From: Pseudomonadaceae bacterium
GTDB taxonomy: Bacteria > Pseudomonadota > Alphaproteobacteria > UBA2136 > UBA6156
Assembly (NCBI GenBank): GCA_024236095.1
Contig: JACKLD010000015.1
Coordinates: 1-64,000, forward strand
Direction: 5' to 3'
Length of the DNA: 64,000 bases
Position numbers and translations under genes: made by a program. Numbering within the stretch: the stretch's first letter is position 1; each line of letters begins with the position of its first letter. Below, piece after piece: positions 15,828 through 24,303 of this stretch. The notes under the pieces are model-generated. The model was not told the origin of the DNA and searched no databases. It was given only the letters and a program-made list of their open reading frames with translations.

Positions 15828-16496
15828 TCACCCTTTGGCAGCCACCCCCTGCGCCCCCACCAGCGGCACGAACACCACGCGGCCCAGAACTTCCTCGCGG
15901 GTGCCGCCGTCTTCCAACTTGGTGATGCGCAGCAGCCGCTGATCGGCCTCGGTAGGCCCCACCGGAATCACCAACCTGCCGCCCACCGCCAGCTGCGCCA
16001 CCAGCGCGGGCGGCACGCGCGGGCCAGCGGCGGTGACGATAATCGCCTCAAACGGCGCCTGTGCCTGCCATCCCAGCGTGCCATCGCCCACCATGGCAAT
16101 CCAGTTGGTGTAGCCCATGGATGTCAAACGCTCCTGCGCGGCCTGACTGAGGCGCTCCAGCCGTTCCACCGTATAAACCCGCCGTGCCAAGCGGCACAGA
16201 ATGGCGGTCTGGTAACCGCAGCCGGTGCCGATTTCCAGCACCTTCTCGCGCCCACCAAGCCCCAGCGCCTGGGTCATGTAGCCCACCACGCTGGGCATGG
16301 AGATGGTCTGCTGCTCGCCAATCGGCAAGGTTACGTCATCGTAGCTGTCCACCGCCAGCGCACGGGATACAAACAGCTCACGCGGCACGCGGGCCATCGC
16401 CTCCAGCACCTTGGGATCTTCCACACCCTTGCCGCGCACCACCTCCAGCATGCGCCGCATGCGGGTGGCGTTGGGGGCGATGTTTTTCAGGTGCAT
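15828..16496 (-). CDS. pcm: Protein-L-isoaspartate O-methyltransferase
   Basis: 222 aa. It methylates isoaspartyl residues of aged proteins with S-adenosylmethionine. The motif KVLEIGTGCGYQTAILCRLA is the SAM-binding loop, and RELFVSRALAVDSYDDVTLPIG matches the family substrate-binding start. It lies upstream of the YqaA-like gene and nlpD. In relatives surE precedes pcm; here the 47 nt between serS and pcm hold only a repeat fragment. Confidence 0.95.
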   Translation of the reverse strand: MHLKNIAPNATRMRRMLEVVRGKGVEDPKVLEAMARVPRELFVSRALAVDSYDDVTLPIGEQQTISMPSVVGYMTQALGLGGREKVLEIGTGCGYQTAILCRLARRVYTVERLERLSQAAQERLTSMGYTNWIAMVGDGTLGWQAQAPFEAIIVTAAGPRVPPALVAQLAVGGRLVIPVGPTEADQRLLRITKLEDGGTREEVLGRVVFVPLVGAQGVAAKG

Positions 16497-16543
16497 GGGT
16501 CAGCCCTTTGTCATTGCGAGCACAGCGCGGCAATCCCGCCGCC

Positions 16544-17812
16544 CTAGGCCCCCTTCTCCAATTTGGTGATGCCGTTCATGTACGGCAACAACGCCTCCGG
16601 CACGGTCACGCTGCCGTCGGCGTTCTGGTAATTTTCCAGAACGGCCACCAGCGTGCGGCCTACCGCCAGCCCGCTGCCGTTGAGGGTATGGATGTTCACG
16701 TTGCCCTTGTCGGTTTTCACGCGGCCTTTCATGCGACGGGCCTGAAAGTCGCCACAGTTGGAGCAACTGGAAATTTCGCGGTAGGTGTTCTGGCTGGGCA
16801 CCCACACCTCGATATCGTAGGTTTTCTGGCTGGCAAAACCCATATCGCCGGTGCACAGCACGATGGTGCGGTAGGGCAGCCCCAACTTTTGCAGGTTGCT
16901 TTCGGCGCAGCCGACCATGAATTCATGTTGCGCCACGCTGTCATCCGGCGTGGTCAGCACCACCATCTCGACCTTGTCGAACTGGTGCATGCGGATGAGC
17001 CCTTTGGTGTCCTTGCCGCTGCTGCCCGCCTCGCTACGGAAGCACGGCGTCCAACTGGTGAGCTTCACCGGCAATTCAGCAGGCTGGAAAATATGGTCAG
17101 CGGCCAGATTGGTCAGCGGCACCTCGCTGGTGGGGATCAGCCAGCGGCCGTCGGTTGTCTGGAACAAATCTTCCTCGAACTTCGGCAGGTTGCCGGTGCC
17201 GTAGGCGGCGGCGCTGTTGACCAGATAAGGCACGCGGCACTCGGTAAAGCCTTTGCCAATCAATTCATCCAGATAGAACTGGGCAATCGCCCGCTCCAAG
17301 CGCGCCAACGGCCCTTGCAGCCATGCAAAGCGCGCACCGGCAATCTTGGCCGACGTTTCCAAGTCCAGCATGCCGAGGTCGGCGGCAATGTCATCATGGG
17401 CCTTCACCGCAAAATCGAATTCACGCGGGGTGCCCCAGCGGCGCACTTCCACGTTGTCATTCTCATCGGCACCAGCAGGCACATCATCCTGCGGCACGTT
17501 GGGAATGCGCGCCAGCATATCATCCAGCTTGGCGCCGAGGGCGTTTTCTTCCGCCGTCAGCTTGTCCATTTCCGGGCCGAGCGCTTTCACTTCGGCCATT
17601 TGGGCCTCGGCGTCCTGTTTGGCGGCCTTCAATTCCCCCACCTGCTTGGACAGCGCATTGCGTTTGGCCTGAAGCTCTTGCATGCGGGTTTGCAAGGCAC
17701 GGCGCTGTTCGTCCAGCGCAAGAAGCTGGCCGGCAAGGGCGGGTTGGTTGCGGCGCGCCAACTGGGCATCCAGCCAGGCAGGGTTTTCACGGATGAGTTT
17801 GATATCTAGCAT
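16544..17812 (-). CDS. serS: Seryl-tRNA synthetase
   Basis: 422 aa from the ATG at 17812 (MLDIKLIRENP). It has the N-terminal coiled-coil arm that grips tRNA-Ser (about 30-100), class II motif 2 FRSEAGSSGKDTKGLIRMHQF and motif 3 near the C-terminus (NGSGLAVGRTLVAVLENYQN). Normal length. It lies between the tat genes and pcm as in other alphaproteobacteria, although a plus-strand orphan gene intervenes. Confidence 0.97.
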   Translation of the reverse strand: MLDIKLIRENPAWLDAQLARRNQPALAGQLLALDEQRRALQTRMQELQAKRNALSKQVGELKAAKQDAEAQMAEVKALGPEMDKLTAEENALGAKLDDMLARIPNVPQDDVPAGADENDNVEVRRWGTPREFDFAVKAHDDIAADLGMLDLETSAKIAGARFAWLQGPLARLERAIAQFYLDELIGKGFTECRVPYLVNSAAAYGTGNLPKFEEDLFQTTDGRWLIPTSEVPLTNLAADHIFQPAELPVKLTSWTPCFRSEAGSSGKDTKGLIRMHQFDKVEMVVLTTPDDSVAQHEFMVGCAESNLQKLGLPYRTIVLCTGDMGFASQKTYDIEVWVPSQNTYREISSCSNCGDFQARRMKGRVKTDKGNVNIHTLNGSGLAVGRTLVAVLENYQNADGSVTVPEALLPYMNGITKLEKGA

Positions 17813-18014
17813 GGCCGCAATCTGCCGCAAACAAGCAAGCCTGACAAGGCCAACCGCCTAAGCTTTGCCCTTTTCTGCAGAGCGTTGGAAAATATCCACC
17901 TTCCCCAACGACCCCCGAGCGACATCAAGATGTTCCGAAGAGAAGAATTCCGTTGCCCCTTGCATTTATCCGTTAACGCACCAATATGCTGCCTAACCAA
18001 GGAAAGCAGCATGC

Positions 18015-18635
18015 GTGGAGCACACCCAAACCCCTCATGAGCTCGTCGTCTTCAACCGGACCGAACTTGTCGCCCTGATGGATCTGGGGCTTGTCACTGC
18101 CGACACCCACCACCCGCTGGCGCGCGTTGCTCGCTTCTTTTACACCCGCGTTCTGACCACCGACGCTCCAGCGACCCTCTCTGTCGGCGATATCTGGCGC
18201 GCCTACCAAGACTTTGACCGCACGCACCCTTGTAAAACGCCTCCCGACTTCACAGCTGGCCTTTTCGCCTACCAATTCAATCGCCTCGTAATCGCCTATG
18301 GGAACGCGCTGCAGCCAACCTACGAGAGCAGTTCTTCCGCGAAATCCTATCCAACCATCACCGCCGTCACCGGCCCGATCACGCTCATGCCCTTCGATGC
18401 TCCCGAGGCCTATGTCGATGGCCGCATTGCCCGTGCTCATGCCCACCTCTCCGAACGCCTTGCCGCACGTCGTGCCGCCAGCTCAACCGCCAACGTGGCT
18501 CCGTCCGCCGTTGCTCCCGGTGTTTCCCAGATTGCCGCGCACCTTGCTGACATTGTCGGGCCGAAGCCTTGTGTCATCGCCGGGGTCAACGACACATCCC
18601 GCAGGCGCGTTCGCGACATGGACCGCGACTCTTAA
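18015..18635 (+). CDS. Orphan protein of unknown function between tatC and serS
   Basis: 206 aa, GTG start with AAGGAAAG about 8 nt upstream. It is not recognised. It is mostly soluble, with an aromatic/charged N-terminal half (VADIWRAYQDFDRT-like helix near residue 58) and an Ala/Arg-rich C-terminal half containing GVSQIAAHLADIVGPKP. It runs opposite to all its neighbours, converging with tatC (19 nt between stops), so it was probably inserted into the tat-serS block. The reading frame is preferred over the opposite strand because composition is balanced rather than shadow-like. Confidence 0.6.
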   Translation: MEHTQTPHELVVFNRTELVALMDLGLVTADTHHPLARVARFFYTRVLTTDAPATLSVGDIWRAYQDFDRTHPCKTPPDFTAGLFAYQFNRLVIAYGNALQPTYESSSSAKSYPTITAVTGPITLMPFDAPEAYVDGRIARAHAHLSERLAARRAASSTANVAPSAVAPGVSQIAAHLADIVGPKPCVIAGVNDTSRRRVRDMDRDS

Positions 18636-18654
18636 AAAATCTGCTGCCCCAAAC

Positions 18655-19383
18655 CTATTCAGCAGTAGGGGCTCCTTTTGGATCATGAGCCTTTCCGAAC
18701 AACAACGCCACTTCAAACAGCAGCCACAACGGGATGGCCAGCATCATCTGGCTCAATGGGTCGGGCGGGGTGGCCATGGCCGCGACGATGAATACCCCCA
18801 CAATCACCATACGCCGTTGCTTTTGCAGGGTTTCCACCCGCACCAGCCCCATGCGCACCAGCCCCACCAGCGCCAGCGGCAGGTTGAACGCCAGCCCCAT
18901 CAGCCCCAATAAGCTGCACAATAGCGCGATGTAGTCGGCCAAGCGCGGCAGGCTGGCCACGCCGTCGGCATCGAACCCCAGAAAGAACCCCAAAATCGGC
19001 GGCAACATCACAAACCAGCCGAACAACACCCCGGCCAGCGTCAACAGCGGCACCGCCCACAACATCGCCGCCACAACCTTGCGTTCGTGGACGTAAAGTG
19101 CAGGGCGAATGAAGCGCCACACCTCCCACAACCAATACGGCAACGCCAACAGCGCGCCGCCCCACACCGCCAGCCGCAGGTAGGCCCCAAACAACTCGGT
19201 GACACCGGTGGTCAACAACAGCGCCTGCGGCGCAGCCGCCAACAACGGGCCACGCAGGGCCTGCAACACGGTATCGCCCTGCCAGAAGACCAGCACACCC
19301 GCCACCAACCATGCTGCCAGCATGCGTACAAGGTGCCAGCGCAGCACGTCCAGATGCGGCAACCACCCCTTCAGCACGTCCAT
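18655..19383 (-). CDS. tatC: TatC, twin-arginine translocase core subunit
   Basis: 242 aa from the ATG at 19383, 1 nt after the tatB stop. It starts MDVLKGWLPHLDVLRWHL, equivalent to the HLxELRxRL N-terminus of TatC. It has six membrane segments and conserved features such as FIRPALYVHERK and the ATPPDPLSQMMLAIPLWLLFE end of the family. It recognises Tat signal peptides together with TatB in the inner membrane. Last gene of tatA-tatB-tatC. Confidence 0.95.
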   Translation of the reverse strand: MDVLKGWLPHLDVLRWHLVRMLAAWLVAGVLVFWQGDTVLQALRGPLLAAAPQALLLTTGVTELFGAYLRLAVWGGALLALPYWLWEVWRFIRPALYVHERKVVAAMLWAVPLLTLAGVLFGWFVMLPPILGFFLGFDADGVASLPRLADYIALLCSLLGLMGLAFNLPLALVGLVRMGLVRVETLQKQRRMVIVGVFIVAAMATPPDPLSQMMLAIPLWLLFEVALLFGKAHDPKGAPTAE

Positions 19384-19384
19384 G

Positions 19385-19552
19385 TCAACGTTCCTCCCAC
19401 AACCCCCGATACATCCCCTGCGCCCAGCTTTGCAGTGTAGCCTTCCATACCAACAGCTTGCGCACAAAGCGTCCCAACTCTTGCGGCGAGAACATCACCC
19501 CCGCCAGCACCGCCACCAGCAGCACCTCCTCCAAACCGAGGGAGCTGAGCAT
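19385..19552 (-). CDS. tatB: TatB-like protein, unusually short
   Basis: 55 aa, lying between tatA (6 nt gap) and tatC (1 nt gap). MLSSLGLEEVLLVAVLAGVM is the TatA/B-type N-terminal membrane helix. FSPQELGRFVRKL follows at the place of the family's FGPxxLP hinge and amphipathic helix. TatB proteins usually have 100-180 residues; here the cytoplasmic tail ends after GMYRGLWEER. Position and N-terminal match support TatB. The short tail could mean a minimal TatB or a second TatA-type helix. Confidence 0.75.
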   Translation of the reverse strand: MLSSLGLEEVLLVAVLAGVMFSPQELGRFVRKLLVWKATLQSWAQGMYRGLWEER

Positions 19553-19558
19553 GCAAAG

Positions 19559-19813
19559 CTACTTCGTCTTGCGCTTGGCGGGCTTCTTCTTGGCGGCAGG
19601 CTTGGCCTTCTTCACCGGCGTTTTCTTTTTGGCAGATGCGTTGGTGGCAGACTTGGCTTTGAGCGCATCGTCCCCCTTGCCGTCCATTTCATCCTTGAAG
19701 CTCTTGAGTCCCTTGCCCAAGTCGCCCATCACTTCGGGCAGTTTGCCCGCACCGAACAGAATCAACACCAGCACCAAAATGACCAGAATCTCGGTAAAAC
19801 CCAACCCAAACAT
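19559..19813 (-). CDS. tatA: TatA, pore-forming Tat component
   Basis: 84 aa. The membrane helix FTEILVILVLVLILFGAGKL with the FGxxKLP hinge, then the amphipathic helix VMGDLGKGLKSFKDEM, define TatA. The tail is strongly basic (KKKTPVKKAKPAAKKKPAKR). It oligomerises to let folded proteins cross the inner membrane. First gene of tatABC. Confidence 0.95.
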   Translation of the reverse strand: MFGLGFTEILVILVLVLILFGAGKLPEVMGDLGKGLKSFKDEMDGKGDDALKAKSATNASAKKKTPVKKAKPAAKKKPAKRKTK

Positions 19814-19833
19814 GCGCGTGTTCCTTTTGTTGT

Positions 19834-20622
19834 TCAGTTACTATGGTAGAAGATATCGCTCCAGCCAATCCGCCCGCCAAGCAAATAGGCAAGCGTGCCG
19901 TACACCTCATAGAGCACATCGCTGGTGAGGGCCAAACCGCTCACACTGGGCAGCAACGCCTTGTAGCCCAGCGCGCCCGGCAAACTCATGGCGGGAAACG
20001 GCACCGCATCCACCCCCCGCGCGCGGAAGGTGGCCAAAGCACGGGGCATGTGTACGTCGGAGGTGACCAAAAAGACGTTGCGCGCTTCCCGCTTGGCCAA
20101 CACAGGCGCCAACTGCATGGCGCTCTCGTAGGTATTGGTGCTGGATTCCTCCAGCTCGGTCGGCGTAATCTCTGGCCGGTTGTTGGCAAAGAACTGCGCC
20201 ACTACGGCAGCCTCGCTCGGCGCCTTCACGCCGTGGGTGTAGCCGCCGCTGATGATGACCGGCATCCGCAGGTTCACCAGCCGTTGCAACTCATAGGCCA
20301 CCGCCACGCGGCGGTAACTCTCGCGACTGGGCAGCCAGCCTACCGCCCCGGCGTTGAACATATTCCCCGTCAGCACCACCACCGCATGGGCATCGGTGGG
20401 GGCGTTCAGCATCCGCCCGTCGGCCAAGCTGGCCCACGCCGTGCCCAGCGTACGCCCGGCCAACGGAGTTGCCCCCACATAAAGTATCACCAGTGCGGCA
20501 AGCACCACCCCCCGCACCCGCCCGATGCGCGGACGGTGCCCCCACGCCAGATACAGCGCGGTTGCCAGCAGAACCAGCACCACGCCCAGCGGCAGCATCA
20601 ACGAGAGCAACATCACCTTCAT
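19834..20622 (-). CDS. DUF218 / ElyC-SanA-like membrane protein
   Basis: 262 aa. Two N-terminal membrane segments (about 3-25 and 38-58) precede a DUF218 domain (about 78-240) with AVVVLTGN, VIISGGYTHG and FLVTSDVHMPRALATFRARG, the pattern of YdcF/SanA/ElyC. ElyC and SanA are linked to envelope integrity at low temperature or under antibiotic stress. It overlaps the end of nagZ by 4 nt, so the two are probably co-translated. In related genomes scpAB often occupies this position. Confidence 0.85.
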   Translation of the reverse strand: MKVMLLSLMLPLGVVLVLLATALYLAWGHRPRIGRVRGVVLAALVILYVGATPLAGRTLGTAWASLADGRMLNAPTDAHAVVVLTGNMFNAGAVGWLPSRESYRRVAVAYELQRLVNLRMPVIISGGYTHGVKAPSEAAVVAQFFANNRPEITPTELEESSTNTYESAMQLAPVLAKREARNVFLVTSDVHMPRALATFRARGVDAVPFPAMSLPGALGYKALLPSVSGLALTSDVLYEVYGTLAYLLGGRIGWSDIFYHSN

Positions 20623-21692
20623 GACGGAAAGCTATACCCCATCCGCCCCGCGCCGTCATCCCACAGGGCACGCAAACGGGCACGCGCGACCTCCACCTGT
20701 TCGGGCTGCGGGGCGGGCGGCAACGTCAGATTGTCCAGATACGCCGCCGCCCTGTCATTCAACGGCGGCAAATCATACCCTTCCACAAACGCCCGATAGG
20801 TCTCTTCGTCAAACACCGTGCCCGCCATACCGTGCATGATTTTGGAAAACGACGCGATCACCATGTCGCAGCCCGCCCCCAGCGCCGCATGGCCGCGCTG
20901 CAGATAATCACCGGCCAACGCTTCCATACCCAAATCATCCGCGACAATCAGGCCACCAAAGTTCCAGTCCCGCCGCATCATCGCCAACACCTTGGGCGAA
21001 CAGGTGGCAGGCTTGTCGTCCCATGCGTCGAAGCAGACGTGGGCGGTCATCGCGAAGGGCATGGTCGGTGCAAGTGCGGCAAACGGCTGCATGTCGGTGC
21101 GCAAGGCATCTTCCGGCGCACAAACCTTGGGAAGCTCTTTGTGTGAATCCGCCGTGGCCCGCCCGTGCCCCGGCGCATGCTTCATGCAGGGCAGGCAGCC
21201 TCCCTGCCCGATGCCTTCCACATACGCCGCCGCCAACTTGGCCACCACCGCAGGGGCGTTATGAAAGGCCCGGTCACCGATAATCCCGTGGGTCTCCGCG
21301 TGCCGTACATCCAGCACCGGCGCCAACATCCAGGTGGCGCCCACATCGCGCAACTGCGCCGCCAGCAGCAGGGCACACAGGCGCACGGCTTCCAAAGCCG
21401 CCGCAGAGTCGGCATCATGCCAAGCACCAAACACACCGGCGGCAGGCAAGCGCCCGCCAAAGGTGAGGCGTTGCACCCGTCCGCCCTCCTGGTCGACCGC
21501 AACCAACGGAACTTTTCCCGGCAACACCTCGGCCAACGCGGCAGTCAGCTCGCGGGTTTGCTCGGGCGTGGCAATGTTCCGCGCAAAGACAATCGCGCTG
21601 GCAGGGCGAACCTTTGCCATAAAGTCCCGTTCATCCTGTCCCAGCGTTTGGGATCGCAGGCCCATCATCAGCGGTGCGATGTTTTGTGTCAT
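20619..21692 (-). CDS. nagZ: NagZ, beta-N-acetylhexosaminidase (GH3)
   Basis: 357 aa from MTQNIAPLMMG; upstream in-frame codons run through a terminator and are not coding. Family motifs VDQEGGRVQRL, KHAPGHGRATADSHKELP (with the catalytic His on its mobile loop) and FGGLIVADDLGMEAL (nucleophile Asp) are all present. It removes N-acetylglucosamine from anhydromuropeptides during cell-wall recycling. It follows the SPOR gene, as in other alphaproteobacteria. Confidence 0.94.
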   Translation of the reverse strand: MTQNIAPLMMGLRSQTLGQDERDFMAKVRPASAIVFARNIATPEQTRELTAALAEVLPGKVPLVAVDQEGGRVQRLTFGGRLPAAGVFGAWHDADSAAALEAVRLCALLLAAQLRDVGATWMLAPVLDVRHAETHGIIGDRAFHNAPAVVAKLAAAYVEGIGQGGCLPCMKHAPGHGRATADSHKELPKVCAPEDALRTDMQPFAALAPTMPFAMTAHVCFDAWDDKPATCSPKVLAMMRRDWNFGGLIVADDLGMEALAGDYLQRGHAALGAGCDMVIASFSKIMHGMAGTVFDEETYRAFVEGYDLPPLNDRAAAYLDNLTLPPAPQPEQVEVARARLRALWDDGAGRMGYSFPS

Positions 21693-21709
21693 GGGGTGTA
21701 TTCTCCCAT

Positions 21710-21736
21710 AAAAAAGCCCCCTTGTGAGGGGGCTTT
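21710..21736 (-). terminator. Intrinsic terminator after the SPOR gene
   Basis: On the minus strand AAAGCCCCCTCACAAGGGGGC forms a stem (GCCCCC/GGGGGC with flanking A-T pairs) followed by six T. It starts about 18 nt after the SPOR gene stop and ends 18 nt before nagZ, so it should reduce read-through from argS-SPOR into nagZ. Confidence 0.8.
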
Positions 21737-21754
21737 GCGCAGCGGAAAGGCGGT

Positions 21755-22468
21755 TTATTTCGTAGCAACCGGCAGGCACGAGATTCCCAAACTCTTGCAC
21801 TTGGCATCGGCCTCGGCGCGGCTGGCAAGGCCGATGTATTGCACGCGGTAGTAAGTCTTGCCTTTTACATCCACGGTTTGCACGCGGCTGGAAAGCCCCG
21901 ACAACTTGCTGTTGGCATCAAACTTCGCGATAGCCTTGTCGGCATCGGCGCGACTGCTGACCGAGGCCAACTGCACGCCGTAGCTGCCACTTGCCTTGGC
22001 GGCCACTTTGGGTTCCGGCTTAGGCTCAGGCTTGGCTTCGGATTTCGGCTCAGGCTTGGTTACGGGGGCCGCCTCAACCACTTTGGCAACGGCAGGCGGA
22101 GCCACAACGGTTTCTTCCGCCACAGCTTCTTCCAGAGGCTTCGCGGCGGGCACTTCTTCCTCTTCCGGCGACACCGTCACGCCTGCATCGGCGATCACCG
22201 GTTCTTCATCCAGCGGCGCCACGGCCGTGTTGGAGGGCCGATCGAGCAAATCGAACACCACCTTGTCCTGATACGGGATTTCCATACCGCCCGGCTCGTC
22301 CGGCCTGCGTTTCAACGGGGTATCCGGGGCGGCAATCAGCGGCGGTTCAAACGCCGCGCTTTTAATCTCGTCACGCATCAGCAGGGCATACACCACCATC
22401 GCCACAAACCCGCAGCCCACCAGGGCCACCAAACTCAGTTTCAGCCAGCGCGTCATGAAATCGCCCAT
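21755..22468 (-). CDS. SPOR-domain membrane protein
   Basis: About 237 aa (start MGDFMTRWLK; no clear Shine-Dalgarno, upstream Met codons are possible). One N-terminal membrane helix (about 10-30) is followed by an acidic/Pro-rich periplasmic linker (KPEPKSEAKPEPKPEPK). A C-terminal SPOR domain (about 163-237, YGVQLASVSSRADADKAIAK) follows. SPOR domains bind denuded septal glycan, so a role at the division site is likely. argS-SPOR-nagZ is a conserved alphaproteobacterial order. Confidence 0.88.
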   Translation of the reverse strand: MGDFMTRWLKLSLVALVGCGFVAMVVYALLMRDEIKSAAFEPPLIAAPDTPLKRRPDEPGGMEIPYQDKVVFDLLDRPSNTAVAPLDEEPVIADAGVTVSPEEEEVPAAKPLEEAVAEETVVAPPAVAKVVEAAPVTKPEPKSEAKPEPKPEPKVAAKASGSYGVQLASVSSRADADKAIAKFDANSKLSGLSSRVQTVDVKGKTYYRVQYIGLASRAEADAKCKSLGISCLPVATK

Positions 22469-22561
22469 CGTTTCGTCATACCTTTCCCTGCTTAATATGC
22501 CCATAAAACTAGCAAAGGGTATGCAACCACGCCACCGCATTCTACCGATGAAACAGGGCTT

Positions 22562-24280
22562 TTACATCCGCTCTGGTGCCGAAACACCACACACCCGCAG
22601 CGCGTCGGCCAGCACCACCCGCGCCGCATCGGCCACCTGCAAACGCACCGAAGTCGCCACCAAGTCATCGGCATCCACAAACTTTTCATCGGCATACCAA
22701 CTATGCACCGCCCCCGCCAATTCCTGGGCATAAAAGGCCAAGCGGTGTGGCTCCAGCTTGCGCGCCGCCTGTTCCACCACCGCCGGATAGAGCATCACCT
22801 GCTTCAACACCGCTGCCGCCGCAGGCTTCACCCGCGCGGCCCCTTGGCCCGCCGAAACTTCCGGCAACATCAGTCCGGCCTCCGTCGCCATGCGCCGCAC
22901 CGCGCACAACCGCGCATGAGCGTACTGCACATAGAAGACGGGATTCTCCATCGTCTTCTCGGCCGCCTTGGCCAAATCGAACACCATGATGGTGGTGGGC
23001 TTCACCGTCAGCATGCTAAAGCGGAAAGCGTCGCTGCCAATCTCTTCCAACACGTCCTTCAACGCCACAATGTTGCCCGCCCGCTTGGAGAGCTTCACCG
23101 GCACGCCGTCGCGCATCACATTGACCATTTCATACAAGACCGGCTGATACACACCGCTTTTTCCGGTCATCGCCTCCACCGCAAACCCCAGCGGTTTGGC
23201 GCTGCCCACTTGGCGCACGTCAATCACCACCGGAAGGTAGTCGTATCCCCGCCGGAACTTGTTCCAATGGTAGGCAATGTCTTGCCCGAAGTAGGTGGGC
23301 CGGCCTTCGCGGTTATATACAGCCTGGTCTTCCGGCAGACCGAATGCGGTGGCCCTGAACAGCGTCAACTCCACCGGCTGGTAATCGGCAACTTCCTTGC
23401 CCTTGGGCGGCGGCAATGTGCCTTCATACACAAGCCCTTTTTCCCGCAGCATCGCCACCACCTCGTCCATGGCGCCGGTCTGGTGCATGGCATGCTCGCT
23501 GAAATAGTTGTCAAAACGGATGCCCAAGGTTTCCATATCCGCCTGAATCATCGCCAGACACTTCTCCACCGCAAATGCCCGCAACCCTTCAAACAGCTCG
23601 TTCTCATCGGTCACGGCCAGCCACTTGTCGTCGTCACGGGCTTTCAATGCTTCGGCAATCTCCACCAAATACTCACCCGGATACCCGTCCGCCGGAACCG
23701 CCACGTCTTCACCGAACAACTGCCGGTAACGTGCGTGCAAACTCCGCACCAGCACCCGTATCTGGTTGCCCGCATCATTCACCAAGTATTCACGGTAAAC
23801 GGGGAACCCCGCTTTCTCCAGCAACGCCGCAATGGCATCGCCAAACACCGCATTGCGCCCGTGCCCCACATGCACCGGCCCGGTGGGGTTGATGCTCACA
23901 TATTCCACCAACGCCTTGCGTCCGCCAGAAATGCCGGCCTTGCCGTACTCCCGCCCTGCGGCCATAACCTCCGCCGCTTCGGCCAGCAACACTTCCGGCT
24001 GCAAACGGATGTTCACAAACCCCGGCCCGGCCACCTCCACCGCCGCAATCCGCGCGTCCTTGCGCAGTTCTTCCGCCAACGCTTCGGCAATCACACGGGG
24101 CGCTTTACCCGCCGGTTTGGCCAGAACCATCGCCGCGTTGGTGGCCAAATCACCATGACTCGCTTCCTTCGGCGCCTCCACTACCACTGCCGACAGATCC
24201 ACGCCTTGTGGCACCACACCTGCCGCTTGCAGCACCTCCAGCCCCGCCAAAATAACACTGCGAATATCATTGTATATCAT
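22562..24280 (-). CDS. argS: Arginyl-tRNA synthetase
   Basis: 572 aa, full length. It has the Arg-specific N-terminal domain, the class I HIGH-type motif NPTGPVHVGHGRNAVFGDA (about 122) and the anticodon-binding C-terminal domain (about 450-572). The usual KMSKR motif reads KLSKRAGN. Upstream sequence is AT-rich. It is followed by the SPOR gene after 93 nt. Confidence 0.97.
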   Translation of the reverse strand: MIYNDIRSVILAGLEVLQAAGVVPQGVDLSAVVVEAPKEASHGDLATNAAMVLAKPAGKAPRVIAEALAEELRKDARIAAVEVAGPGFVNIRLQPEVLLAEAAEVMAAGREYGKAGISGGRKALVEYVSINPTGPVHVGHGRNAVFGDAIAALLEKAGFPVYREYLVNDAGNQIRVLVRSLHARYRQLFGEDVAVPADGYPGEYLVEIAEALKARDDDKWLAVTDENELFEGLRAFAVEKCLAMIQADMETLGIRFDNYFSEHAMHQTGAMDEVVAMLREKGLVYEGTLPPPKGKEVADYQPVELTLFRATAFGLPEDQAVYNREGRPTYFGQDIAYHWNKFRRGYDYLPVVIDVRQVGSAKPLGFAVEAMTGKSGVYQPVLYEMVNVMRDGVPVKLSKRAGNIVALKDVLEEIGSDAFRFSMLTVKPTTIMVFDLAKAAEKTMENPVFYVQYAHARLCAVRRMATEAGLMLPEVSAGQGAARVKPAAAAVLKQVMLYPAVVEQAARKLEPHRLAFYAQELAGAVHSWYADEKFVDADDLVATSVRLQVADAARVVLADALRVCGVSAPERM

Positions 24281-24303
24281 ATTAATAAACAGACATCTTC
24301 ATC

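Noticed and set aside
17973..18446. Minus-strand frame opposite the orphan gene before serS
   Set aside because: Shadow-like Gly/Val/Arg composition and no ribosome site; the plus-strand frame has a GTG with a Shine-Dalgarno and better composition.
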